From NCBI RefSeq assembly GCF_019649055.1, contig NW_026570284.1, positions 558,001 to 622,000 on the forward strand: a stretch of 64,000 bases of DNA, in the 5' to 3' direction. Below are positions 1 to 12,360 of the stretch, piece by piece. Both the position numbers and the translations under genes were made by a program. Every line of letters starts with the position of its first letter. The first letter of the stretch is position 1. Under the pieces are notes generated by a model that was given only the letters and a program-made list of their open reading frames with translations, did not search any database and was not told where the DNA came from. Source of the stretch: Paramacrobiotus metropolitanus. Its lineage: Eukaryota > Tardigrada > Eutardigrada > Parachela > Macrobiotidae.

Positions 1-3000
1 AGCAGCCGCGTTTGTGTAGGTAAGTATACGAAATTTGTATGGATTACGAAACAACACCAGCCACTGTGCTATAATTTTCCCTACAACTGCCGCATAATAA
101 GCCATCGGTCATTGTGTAAATTACAGAGACCGGACTTGTTTCGAGAGAGACACGTCGACGAGTATTCGTTTATTTTGATCGTCGTCCATAAACAACTACT
201 GCACAGAGATTTTGCACCAGCCCCAAGTTTTGACAAGCGCTGCATAAAAAAATAATAATACCCATTGTACGGAAGCCGGACGCGTGGCTATACAGAGCCG
301 GCTTGTAAGGGAAAATCTAATTAACCAGTGCGAGTGTCAGCAACAGCTACTGCAAAACGCAGCTTAACCTTGGGAAATCAAGTGTAGAGAATGCGCCAGC
401 TGACCACGTGATGATGTAGCTGGCCACTCAGCCGGAAATGACGTTAGCTGGTTACTGCGGCCTTGCTCTCATTATGGCAAACATTAATTATTATTATCAA
501 TTTCCTCCACAACAACATTCAACATCGGTCATTTCGATCAAATAATTGAACCAAGAATTTTTAATTAGTAATATAACTAATATTGCTTAAAGGGTAAATC
601 ACTAATTGTAAACCCTACCAAATGCAACAATCTGTATACCAAAACAGTAAGTACCGAAACATTCAAAAAGTCATATATATATTAAAAATATAATAATTTC
701 ATAATTTTAGCAAAATTATGTGAAAGTCACAGCAAAATATTGTCTAGATTCAGGATTGGGTAATAAGCAGCACTGAATTTAAATTGCCTGCATTTCACCT
801 TGACAAGATGTCAAAGTGAACATTGTTTGATGAAAAGGATGGACTAGCAGCACGAGTACCCTCTTATTACCTAATACCAAAAATAATTGTTTACTACTTG
901 CAGTGGATACTTTGCCAGTTGGTCATCTCCATCCACTACACTAAACCACAGCTCACCGATTACGCTGCCGGAGATTAATGTACGGCCATGCATTGTACAC
1001 GGCTGCGTGTACTTCGCTGTAATATGAATACGATACTGATCGATTGGAGAAAATCGCATTATGGCTAATGTGCCTGCCAAGTTGTGAAATTTATGGCCTG
1101 AGATTAATGACCGCTTTTACAATCCGAAATGATCAAAGATATGGAAACATTACGACGGATTATTACGGGGAAAAATATGGCTGCCCAAGACAAACCGTTT
1201 CAACACAACACTGCAAACTAGTCCAGCACATGTACAACGTTAACAAGCGGTGTATATCCCTGTTACAGAGTAATTATGATTTGACACCTGCATTTGACAT
1301 TAAATAGCAAAATTTATTTCCCACTATAACATACTTGATTTCCGGCCAATTTTTTTCTGTAACTAAGTTTCTTCATAAAAATGAAACCCATCACAATACG
1401 ACTGAACATCCAACTTGACACCTTGGCAGCGCGAAAATCACTGCATGCTTTCTACATCAGGTCTAATGAGAGCTTCTGCAAAAATACCGTTATTAATGAT
1501 ACACAATCGTCCACTGGCAAAGACACAATTAAACGCATTAATCATATTTCACAGCACTTCAACCGAAGAAAGGCAGACCATGACCGCATCCATGTACACG
1601 GTTTTCACACAATAGAATCGTTCTGATATACAGGTGAAATTATGACCTATTTGAAATAACTGTAACAATAAATTTGGATCAAATAACTCGAATCCGGATT
1701 ATTTCAACCCTGGCACAAAACCGTACACGAATCAAACACCAGGTCGATTCTCAACACGTCAATCTTTAATGTCGCATCAGGCAGTACTTATTTCCTAACT
1801 TTTTGTGCATAGTTTGATTCTCACACATTAAAATAGTAAAAACAGATAAGCTACCAAAATCGAAACTAACACCACCGCAAGTTTACACCTGTTAGCCTCT
1901 GCATTAACAAATTCCAAAACTATATTTCCATTGTTAAAATCAAACGTCCATGTCTATATTTTCCCAGAAAAATGTTACAGACATATTCCTTTGCAAAAAA
2001 AGCCCATAAACTTGAAAAACAAAATAGGCCGATACAGAAGGTGTAACTGGGTCTGCATCTGTAGTGCTTTTATAGATAATTCCAAGGATCTCAAAGAGTA
2101 CGTTCTATAGTGACCATACACTATAAAACTGCATGTAAACCACAGGGATACCCTCCCATGTATTTGGCAAGCAGACTACAAGCGCAACCGCAAAATTAGC
2201 AAAAATGACTGTCCGACGATATCATTTCAGACTGCCTAATTCCCCCCAGATTCGGGTCAAATCCCAATCCACTATTCAATTTCTAACCATTTCAGCATTG
2301 CGCAACCGGGATACGGGATTGTCCGGAAGAGGACACCGCAAGCGTGCGGCACTCGTGGATCGGGTGGCCGTAGCGTAAGTGAAGCGAACGTAACGCACAC
2401 ACTATTTGTACACACATCTACAGACTATGTTCTCGTGATTACGCCATCGCGCCGTAATTTCACCCAAAGAAACTGCCAATCAGCCCCGGCAAGAAGTATT
2501 TTCCATATGCCGGCTAGAAAACAATCCAATACGAAAATAAGCACCCCGCGGTGTAAGAAAATGCAATCACGCCATCAACGATGGACAAGAGCTTTTCTTC
2601 TCTATTCTGCTGAAGAAAACTTCCCGCTGATGCAAATCCATATCAAAGCATTTTTTGTCGCGGCAAGAGCTTCATTAAGTGACTGCACCACCAGCCGTGC
2701 TTCAGCATTGATTTCAGCACTATCGCTTCCGGTAAAGGCCTAATTTATCACATTGCATGATTCTGTAGCCCAATTCGAGCAAACTATTGTACAATCGGTA
2801 GAAAGAGAACAATAAAAAACCTTATATCGGTTTTTATTTACATATAATCGCTAGTTTTCCACTTTATTGGCTATTTATTTCTTTTATCAGTTCTTTTTCC
2901 AGTAATTTCCGTAAAAGTACTGTTAATACATACAGCAAAAAATCACTGAATAAACACACCATTCCTTCTGCCGGAATATTGTTAATCATTGTTAGGTTAG

Positions 3001-5574
3001 CAAGTATTTGTACATAGCTGGCCATCATTTCTACATCTTATAAGAATAAGGAATCATCACGCAATGCCAGCTAATCGGTATACTGCAGGATGTTTATGTT
3101 TGAGATTAGCATAACGGCGAATCCCGGCTAAACAGAAAAGATACACTGCATAATCCAGTTAACCACTTTATGTGTCGTAATCGTATTGACCCGGTAATTA
3201 TCCCGATTTCCCTCCGACCAGCGCATTTCGCACTCTATTCATTCAGATTAGCTGGCCGACCAAGGAAAACTGACATTGTATGGAGGGTAATAATTTGTTT
3301 AAGCGCTGTATTATACAACAAAACACCGCTTCCCACTGCAGCGGAAATCGTTAAAACCAATTACTCCGCAATGGTCGGCGCAACGAAAAAAATCACAAAA
3401 AAATCAATGGGCATCGGTATTTTAAGGCACTGATAAGGGCAAGTTAGAGCATACGCGATTCTCATTCAAACAATCATTCCGACCAAAACCCCCGCGTGAT
3501 GCCTCATCCACACAAATCGGCGTTTCTTTCGAGTGCTACGTGATTTTTCAACTGGATAAGAGACTGCTCTCCATATATGCGTTTCGGCCGTATAATCGAA
3601 ATCGAATTTGCTACTGTACGATCCTAACACACAAGTATACTCTGTCCTGCCAGCAAATCTGTCAAAAACAATCCAGGCATGAAGGAGATGAACCGGGGCT
3701 GGAAATTTCATTTATTTTCTTCCTGAATAACTACGCCCGACAAGTGGCCCGTGCGAAGCACACTTGATCCAATTGTTTAAATCACATTTGGCATTTTCCG
3801 TCTGTTTGACGGGATACGTGTTATCTTTGTCCCGCATCTCATATCCGCTTCCCGTATAACCAGGTCACACTCAAGAGAGAAGAGCAGAATTCCCATAGAA
3901 AAACAGAATTTATTCGGTGTTCAAGCCTAGCAGGCGCTTCGCGCATTCCAGTACGCATATTCTTGGGAATTACAAGTCGACACTTTTCCGGGACAACGGC
4001 CTGAACTTGTCACTTTCTGTCAGGTTTTCTTTGCTCTGACTGATTTCTGCTCCATATTCGGAAAGTTACAACACCGAATCAATCCAGAAGCTGATGGTCT
4101 AATCAATCGATACAGTAACGCAAAAGCTAATGAAAAGGCAAAATTACAGATCTGACAGAAAACTTTCGCGTAAAGTACCGCAGTTAACAAGACTATCGCT
4201 TCATATTTACCAGAAATTCTAAAACAATTCCTAAATTTACTGAAAATATCCGACCATATCTGAAAAAAACTACTGCAACTATGAACTATCCATTTCCGGA
4301 GATTTTATGCGATGTCTCAAATTGAAATAAAATTATTTAGATTACGTTAATTTTAAAGCTCATTGTCATGAAAGTTTATTTTGCGTATATTTCAACTGGT
4401 TCGGTAGCATAGCATGTATGTTTAGCGATGCCAAAGACATAGTGTATTAAATACTGTACAACGAGATACACAGCAGGTTCAGTTAGCCTTTTTCAGTTCT
4501 AAAAAAATAAGCAAGATAGGTTCAACAGTCACTCTAAACTGACTGAAAGGCTCATCGACAAACCGAAATCAATTTGAGGCAGTTCAAAAAACATTCACCT
4601 GGATTTTCCGTGACATTTACTCTACCGCATTGTTGACATACCGAAGTACACACTTAATCGACACACTGTTGAGAAAACGCACTAAACAGCTGACAAATAG
4701 AGCGGTTCTCGAGTTTTTCTCAAAATCTCTTGAGATGTTCTGCTTGGCGCTGATCTGTCCTCTATGTCAGAAAAAGCGCTCGTAAAACCGCAGCACGACA
4801 GATCTGTGTAAAGACGGCGGTGAGATTATATACAAAAAGATTTCCAAATTTTACGGCTACACCCCAAAGATCTGACCTCCTTACGCACTGATACGTTATC
4901 AATGCGCTCCGACGAAGAGATCACTACATCAGTCGACATGTGTGTTTGTTCCACTTGACCGAAATAAAAACAACATCATACCCTTGTTCAAATTAAATCT
5001 GGATTTATGAATTCGTCCGCAGCAGTTTTCGAAGTAGCAGATAACGAGTGTAAAAACGTTTAGCAGATGTTCTTCTTCATATGATTTACAAAAAGGAGGT
5101 AAAGAAGACTGCGGTGCTTCTTATATGCTTCCGAAGAAAGAAACCAAAGCTTTTTGGCAACAAACGTAGTCGGATTTTTTAATTAATTACAATGGAGCGA
5201 ATTTAGAACCAAAGACGTTTTTGCATCTTTGTCGCCCGCAAAACTTTGTCGAACTACACAAAGTATCGGCAAAAAAGGCCATCGGTTCGGGTCATTTTTC
5301 GGAAAGTGCTATTACATCAACTGCTTGTTGTTCTTACACTGACAGGATCTTAATGCGAATATCTCCATAATGTTGTTACTTAGGTTTTGGTTTGGTTTTT
5401 GACTGACTTCAGCCCAGCTCCAGTAATGGGCAATAAAATTAAAATCCAGATCAAATTGATTTTTTCACACACAGACCGACGGTACCCAAACAGCCAATAA
5501 CCTCCAGCCAAAGTGCCGATAAAAATGCACATCAAGCGCTCAAATCCCAATCACCCGTATTCACTGCCACTTAC
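1..5574. other. Non-coding stretch, probably intron of the RapGEF2-like gene
   Basis: No convincing coding exon was found on either strand in 5.6 kb. The third coding exon of the RapGEF2-like gene ends at 5575 with a strong donor on the minus strand, so this stretch is probably its third intron, running out of the window. A donor-like GTAAGT follows position 19 on the plus strand, but too little sequence precedes it to call an exon. A minus-strand segment near 2660-2745 is open with an alanine- and glutamate-rich translation and a TTAG acceptor, but lacks a matching donor and resembles nothing I know. Confidence 0.5.
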
Positions 5575-7062
5575 CATTGATACGGTATGAACATGGCGCT
5601 TTCAATGAACGTCGATCCACTGAGCAGGATATACCAGCACTGGCAAACATCCCCGCGGCTACACCAGAGCAAAAGAAAAAAACCATCGCTTGATACACAA
5701 AAAAACCGGCACTGCTCATCTGCTCCTCTTAATCGTTCCATTGAAAACCCATTTAACTGATAAACATTTAAGTGGGAACCGCTCACTTACCGATACAGGA
5801 CTTCATCGGCCTCGTGACATTCGTAGCGTGCCACCCGGCACAACGTCCGCACGGCATTATCCCGCAGTGTGTTCAGGCAGCGAAGTGACCGTAGTAAGTA
5901 GAATAGCCGATCGATATCCTGTAAAAATATATACAAGAATGGCTTAACATAAAAACACGAAAACAGCCACTTTCCATGACAAAAAAAGGATGTTATCGGG
6001 CTTGTTTACGATGCGCGCCAGCCCACGCCGAACCGTTCGTGCGTAAATGCCGGTTGGCTTTACGAGGACTAATTTAAGAGGATACCAGGCTAATTATTTC
6101 TCCCTAGAGGTATGTTGGTCATTTCGAGTGGGACGCCGATACAGTACCTACGCGTTTCAGCTGACGTTGCTCGTGTTTGATAATAAAATTTTATGATTGT
6201 CGTGCACAATCACAGACATGCTGGCAGCGTGTACTACATTTCGTAGAACGGATGCAGGATTCCCGAGTTTTCCTTTCTTCCATTACCACAAATTAGGGAA
6301 GCAAACAAATATCTTTCAACAATTCCGCATAAAATGTAGGTTAACTTTAAACACCATCTACCAAATTCTTTTCAGAGCTGTTTAATATTATTTATGTTGA
6401 CGAAAATTTTGATACCAGAAAGAACAGTCGTAAAAACCAAACCGGTACACAGTGAGCCACTGTGAGACCCAGTAAACTGAAAAAAGTATCGGAAGTTTTC
6501 GCAGTGCATATTTTCGGAAACTCAAAAACGTATCAACGGAGAAGATATCTTTTGAAAAAAGTTAAAAACATAACTGTACAAGCATTTCAATGATGGGCGC
6601 ATCTTATGCAGATAGGTTTTGCACTTCTGTTGACGAGATAAATAAACCGATGCAAAGCGGTTTCTAAAGCATTAAGATTACGTAGCATTTACAGTAGTTA
6701 CGAGTATAAATGTTCACGCAGTGCACAGTGTTATTGTCGAAATTTAAGTTCTGCATTTTTCCGCAAGGTGCCTTCTCAAATGATAAAACAAACAGCTGTC
6801 CAAATAAAAACCCAATAGCAACCGTTCAGAAAACATATTTCAAAAAATAAAAACCAAAATTTCAAACTCAATTTTATTACAGAACACGGTGCAGTTAGCT
6901 TTGATTGCAACAGGCCGTTAAATTTCAACACCCTTTTCTGGAGCGGAAAATGCATTACATACTCCAACCGGCAAATTCAACAAACCAACCACTAACCTCT
7001 TCACCCCGTAGCTGCGGATCTTTGTACAGAGCCGGCAAACCGATTTGCAGTGCGCTGTCCAT
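5575..7062 (-). CDS. RAPGEF2: RapGEF2/PDZ-GEF-like Rap guanine nucleotide exchange factor, N-terminal exons only
   Basis: Three exons join in phase: 7062-6997 (start codon, 22 codons, donor GTTAGT), 5918-5791 (acceptor TTTTTACAG, donor GTAAGT) and 5658-5575 (long pyrimidine tract before the acceptor, donor GTAAGT). They encode about 92 residues matching the extreme N terminus and first cyclic-nucleotide-binding-like domain of RapGEF2/6 (Drosophila Dizzy). The diagnostic part is YECHEADEVLY followed across the splice by CWYILLSGSTFIESAMF, which fits the family's CWYILLSGS core. Known family members activate Rap GTPases at junctions and the cell cortex through later PDZ, Ras-association and RasGEF domains. 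None of those was found here, so the rest should lie to the left. The ATG at 7062 was chosen because its exon ends in phase 0 and its length fits the family N terminus. Non-coding 5' exons may lie upstream. Confidence 0.75.
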
Positions 7063-10000
7063 TCCGGTTGTTCAGCGGTTGTCCCGTTTTCGGCAACTAT
7101 CCCGACTCAGCTTCACCCAAGTGGAATTACTACACTCCACAAACGTTCCAGCGTAACTGATCTTGACTTTTGTAGTTTTCTTACTCCTTATAGTGCTAAG
7201 ACTTACATCCGTTAACCGACTTCCATACACTCACACACCAAACAAATCGACGCCAGTATGGCCAGTCAGTTGTACGAACAGTGCAGCACAGACACGGCGA
7301 AACTGGATCCAGTCAAGGAGACGGAAATGACGGGGAAGTGGCAGTATCTTCCCACTGACTCAAGACATTGCCGAGCGTCTACTGCTAACTAAGCCGTGCT
7401 GGGGATCGTGCCCTGTCAAAGGATGCCGGTTGGGGGATATGGATAAATGACTGGGGATGATGATGCGGCTGGGAGAGAAGAGAGGAGATTCCGGCTCATT
7501 CCGAAAGGGCCAGAGGTCTGCCTGCTAGGCGAGTTGGAGACGCGCATCCGGCCAGATCTTCACCCCAATCTGATTCCTGCCGCATTGCCAGCCAGTGGAA
7601 TAATGGTAATTTAACGACGTTACTGACCTATATGAATGGCAAATCATTGAAATGATATCCATATTCGCATAACTAACACAATCAATTACTTGATGGTGTA
7701 GTGCAATATACTAATCAATGCACTTTCAATCAATAATAATAACGATTAGCATTTCATACAATTGCCCAGAATTACATATCGAAGAGTGTCTCCTAATAAT
7801 TTCCTCAGTCGGCTGTCTTTCCTACGGATAATACATACAGCCAGACATTTCCTGGACAACATGCAAATAACCGTTCAAGGACTCATCACGGGAAGTGTTA
7901 CGAACGCACGACCAACTGCTATACATCAAATGTTAAGGGCATGCACACCTACACCTATTTGTCGCTTTCGAACCTTACAGAGGAGGTGGTGATCCAATAT
8001 TAATAATTCTATGGTTAACTGAAGAGTAACATATGTAAAAAATAAGAATAACCGTGTGCCTTATGCGCCGCCAGTTAACCACGAGTACCATTCGCCACTA
8101 CGAGTATGTTTAATACACTTCGTGATGCAAAAAAAAACACGCACGCCCCTAGATACAAACTGCAACAATTCAAGTAGTTCACAATGATAGGGTAAATGTA
8201 TCGGTTTTCAATAAAATACACATGTACTTCAATAGTTCTTATTGAAAATAATGATTTTCTCCCCAGAAAATCGAGATAACATATGCGCGACGAAGCAGAA
8301 TGTTTAACTCTGAAAAAAACTACAATAAAACTTTTAGCAATATAAGTTAATTATGCCGACTTTCAGTCTTTACAGTCCTGGACAAATGGCAGGGACAGCA
8401 TCCGAAAAAAATATGTTCTCACTTCTCGATCTTAGTAGCCGTGCAGCAGTACACCTATAATGTTGCAAAAAAATGTCCATACTCATGTTGAGCAAGAGTA
8501 CATATACGTGATAACTGTGACTTTAAACTGCACAATTAGTCTAATTTCTGTTTATGTCAAGCGTTTATAAATAACATCCACTTGAACCTTATGAAACCTG
8601 CGAAATATAATGGTAAAAAATATCAGTGCCTGGTCACATCGAGGTTATACCCACATATCATAGTCTACCAATAAAACGTGCAACCGGTAACTTCAATAAA
8701 AGCCTTGCATATTTCAACACAAGCTGCAAGCAAAACAAAAAGCCAAAAATATTCAAATGTTAACAGCACCGGTTACGCGGCCAGTTCCTGCTAATTATCA
8801 TGCCGCCGTCGGACTGTTAATTTGACAACATAATTTGCACGTGCCTTCAGTTTATTAACAAGTAATTTATTGTTCTTCTACATAAGAGTTAATTATATAT
8901 CAGCGTTAGTTTGGTTCCACCCATGACTAAGGCAAAATTCTTTTTATGTAATCGAACTAACAATAAACAAAAACAACACTAGAAGCATTTGGTTTACTAT
9001 TGCACGTCTGATTTTATACTCGAACAATTTGTACTTGACAGCGGAAATTGAACAGTGTAGGCGATGGATACGCTCAAGAAGCTTAGCCGCTCCGATCGGC
9101 GCACAGGTAAATATCTAGTTATTAATACATCTTGACGCTCGTGAAATGTGCTATCATGCATGGGAAAGACAAAAGAAATCTCCTTAGTTCCCATACCTCA
9201 ATTACATATAAAACGGACCACTCCGTCGCGGTAAGCGTAAAATCGCACGTTTCAACCTGTCCATCCGTACTTTTCTGATGTACACCTTAACAACTCTTGC
9301 TCTCCGCGGCAGAGTTCGCTTCAGGGTGAATGCGCACGCGATCAGTTGAATACAGAGTCGAGACAAATAGACAAAAACGCGACATGATTTCCTTTTGCTA
9401 GCCGCTTTAAATACATAATAATCCTGAATTAGCCGGCCTACGACTGCTATTAGCAGGACAGTTTTACGGTCATAAAATGAATCAACCTATTAAAGCCGCA
9501 CCTAATTTGCCGTCCTGAACAATACGCGCCCAGCAGGAGTCATCGCATGGCATCCAGTCGAAGGCTCAAAAATTATAGGATGTCACGATGAATCGTGAAC
9601 TCCTTAATTTATTTAAAATTTCAAAAGCGAAACCGCATGATTACGCATCCTGCGCCTGATTACGATATTACGACATTTTCGCGAGAGTTCTCTAGAACAA
9701 AGAGCTACAATAAATACTGGTCACTCTCACTGACACTACATACCATGGTTGGTTGGTACTGAAACAAAATTAAATAATACTACCGTTTTCAAACAAACGT
9801 ACAGATGCATGCCAGTTTTTTCACTGTCATTTATCCCGGGAATTCTTCGCTTTTGATGATAAAGTTTTCAGTTTGCTGTTCAGCAGGATTGATTTTTCTA
9901 AAAATACAACACAAAAGAATCTCCTTCTTTCCATCTGTACAAAAATTAAATTTCCTTCCAGTTAACTCTTTATAAATCATTTTGCACCAATCGTCGTTTA

Positions 10001-12360
10001 AGTTTTACTGCACAAGAAAAACACGTTCAGTGTGTGAGCGCATACTGATGAAACGGTGTATTTAAGCAGAATACATAAGGTTAAATGCCTATTACTCAAA
10101 CACGTCATATAAATTCAAGTCATAAATTTATAGCTTTTTACAGTTTTACTTTCAAAAAAATTGTGAGATAGTCTCGCTCCGCGAAAATTTCCGCTGGCTG
10201 CCACAATCGTGATTAATTCACAGTGTGTGACACTCAAAAGTTTACACAGTTACCTAGAGCAGTCAGTAGTGTAACAGAAGTCCAGGCTCCCACAAAGCGG
10301 AAATTACTTGCAACATTCACACGCTAGCCGACGCACTACTTCTGCAAACCGGAAGCTGCAAACTTTACTTGCAATCCCAAGATCACCTTACTATGTTTTC
10401 AATCGTACAGTCGTGCTCACAATATTACAGCGAAGCATTCCGACCGAGTACTGTAACGCAAAATAATTACCCCAAAATTTAAAAAACTGTTATGATCAGT
10501 GGTTGTATGAATTGTATCCATTGTGGATTTTCTATTGCGAAAATGGCTGTTAAGTATAATATGGCATTTGCATTTCCTGCTTTTTACGCGGCATTACTTA
10601 AAAATTAGGTTTCCGGTGCAGTATGCCTTCTCTCTGCAAAAACGTGATTGCGGACGCATGCACAAACAACACGTGCCAATTTCCGGCCACAGGGAAGCCT
10701 GCCCTGTGATAAGCACATACCGCAAGTGGAAAATTAATCCCCCGTACCGCTTACAGCATACTTCAATAAACAAGCGTGAAAGGTGTGTTTACCAGCTTTT
10801 CATCACCGTATCAGAATCAAGTGAATGTGCAACACACTACAACCCATGCAGGCACGCCTTCCTCCATGATTAAACGCACAGGCGTCCACACATTCAAATA
10901 TTCAATTTCCCCAACACTTACCAGCGTAATAAAATTTTGGTTATAAAATTATTGTTATTATCACACTTCTGCGACCACCACCAGGAAAGATTACATTCTT
11001 GTCATGCAGAATCAGGAGATAAAATCTGATCGAGCAATACTGGGAAGCAGGTGTCTCAGATAGTATACAGTACTAAAACTATAAACTGAGCAACTATACA
11101 CCTGTATATCATTATTCCTCCATCAAATTACACTTGCAAATAACGATAAGTATTAGATTTCGCACACCTCTAACCTGCCTGTCAGCACATGTGACAACAA
11201 CAACGGCAACGCTCCCGAATCGAAAATGCATTAGCATAGGAAATTTTGCACACGTACTGGAAAAATCTCCTCTCGCGATTTCGATCAGGAAACAAGAATT
11301 TCCGTTACGAATATCACGTATATCGTCGTCCGGCGAATGTCCACTAACAAGCTTGTGTCAGTAGAGATGTTGATGATAATCCCAGGTAAACAGATCCGCA
11401 ACGCGTAAGCGAAAGATGATCAAATTTAACAATTGATCAAATTTCCAAGCAGACATTTGCCCACGATGATATCACGGTAGGTCAGCGATCCAGTTCTGCG
11501 GTGGCATCGATATTTATCGTGGTGCAATATCAAGGTTAACCATGTGTTAAGAGCCTGTAGGCCATTTTAAAATTTTTGATTGACTGCGTCAAGAGATCTT
11601 TCCGATGCTGCTCTCGTCTTGCGTACACCTGTGTAGTGTGTGAATCGACGTGCGGCTGATGGTCAGCTTTAAATGTACAGCTAAAAACCAGTCCTATGTT
11701 ATTGTGTTAACCTGGATCGTCTGTGCGTTTGGATTGGCTGCCGGCCGATCGATGAGTGATTCGACCACGCCTTGTGTAATGCAATGCGTAATAGGGTAAT
11801 ACGTCTGTTTCCGCCTGTACAGTATGGCAGCTGCCATGACTCAATACTTTATTGTGCTATTATTAAATTTTATTATCAGTTAAATCTCGTTACTCCAATT
11901 AAATAATCATTTAGAAATGACATAATCTTTGAGTAAGGCTTACAACTAGTAAATCATCGTAGGCGTGGCACTGTTTTGCCGACATTGGGGATCAATTCGA
12001 CAAGGAGAATCACAAAACTTCATGATTTCTGAATTTGACAAACACCGAAGAATCTCGAGGCGGTGGGTGCGTACGCTGCGCTGAATTACGGGTAGTAGTT
12101 TTTCCAGTTGATTTATTAACAACAAAGACTGACAATTTTTACACGATCACTTTAAGAGATGATTGAATAATTTGAATTAATCGCACTTTTCTACGCCAAT
12201 AGCAAACTAAAATCTGAATAATTAATAAGCAGATGAAAACAGGCAGTATCGTTAAAACTAATGTGCCGGTGGCCCGGTGCTATTCCTTCGCCATAAATAT
12301 GATTATCGGTGTAACGGTTATTACATATTTACATGTACAGTTAAGTAGGTGTGGGTGCGG
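7063..12360. other. Gene-poor interval between the RapGEF2-like and spätzle-like genes
   Basis: 5.3 kb without a recognisable gene. It must hold the RapGEF2-like promoter and the spätzle-like 3' region. Positions 7250-7600 are richer in G+C than the surroundings, as expected for a promoter or 5' UTR. They contain a 44-codon plus-strand ORF (7258-7392) divergent from RapGEF2 and of unknown meaning. An AATAAA on the minus strand at 12117-12112, about 245 bases past the spätzle stop, could be its polyadenylation signal. Elsewhere the sequence is AT-rich and heavily stopped in all frames. Confidence 0.5.
9064..9106 (+). other. Candidate short start exon, unassigned
   Basis: An ATG begins a short open stretch translating to MDTLKKLSRSDRRT and ending at a good donor (G|GTAAAT). 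The codons look like real coding sequence, but I found no partner exon downstream on the plus strand and recognise no family. It may be the first coding exon of a gene with a long intron, or chance. Confidence 0.2.

Noticed and set aside
871-1080. Minus-strand ORF with partly protein-like sequence and a possible donor near 930
   Set aside because: An acceptor/donor pair (about 1012 and 950) gives a short open exon in another frame, but neither frame resembles RapGEF2 or any other family I know.
2435-2743. 102-residue plus-strand ORF
   Set aside because: Composition is random, it has no family resemblance and no splice partners. The minus strand opposite is about as open.
10523-10873. 116-residue plus-strand ORF
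   Set aside because: Rich in His, Arg and Cys with no motif. Typical of a chance ORF in intergenic DNA.
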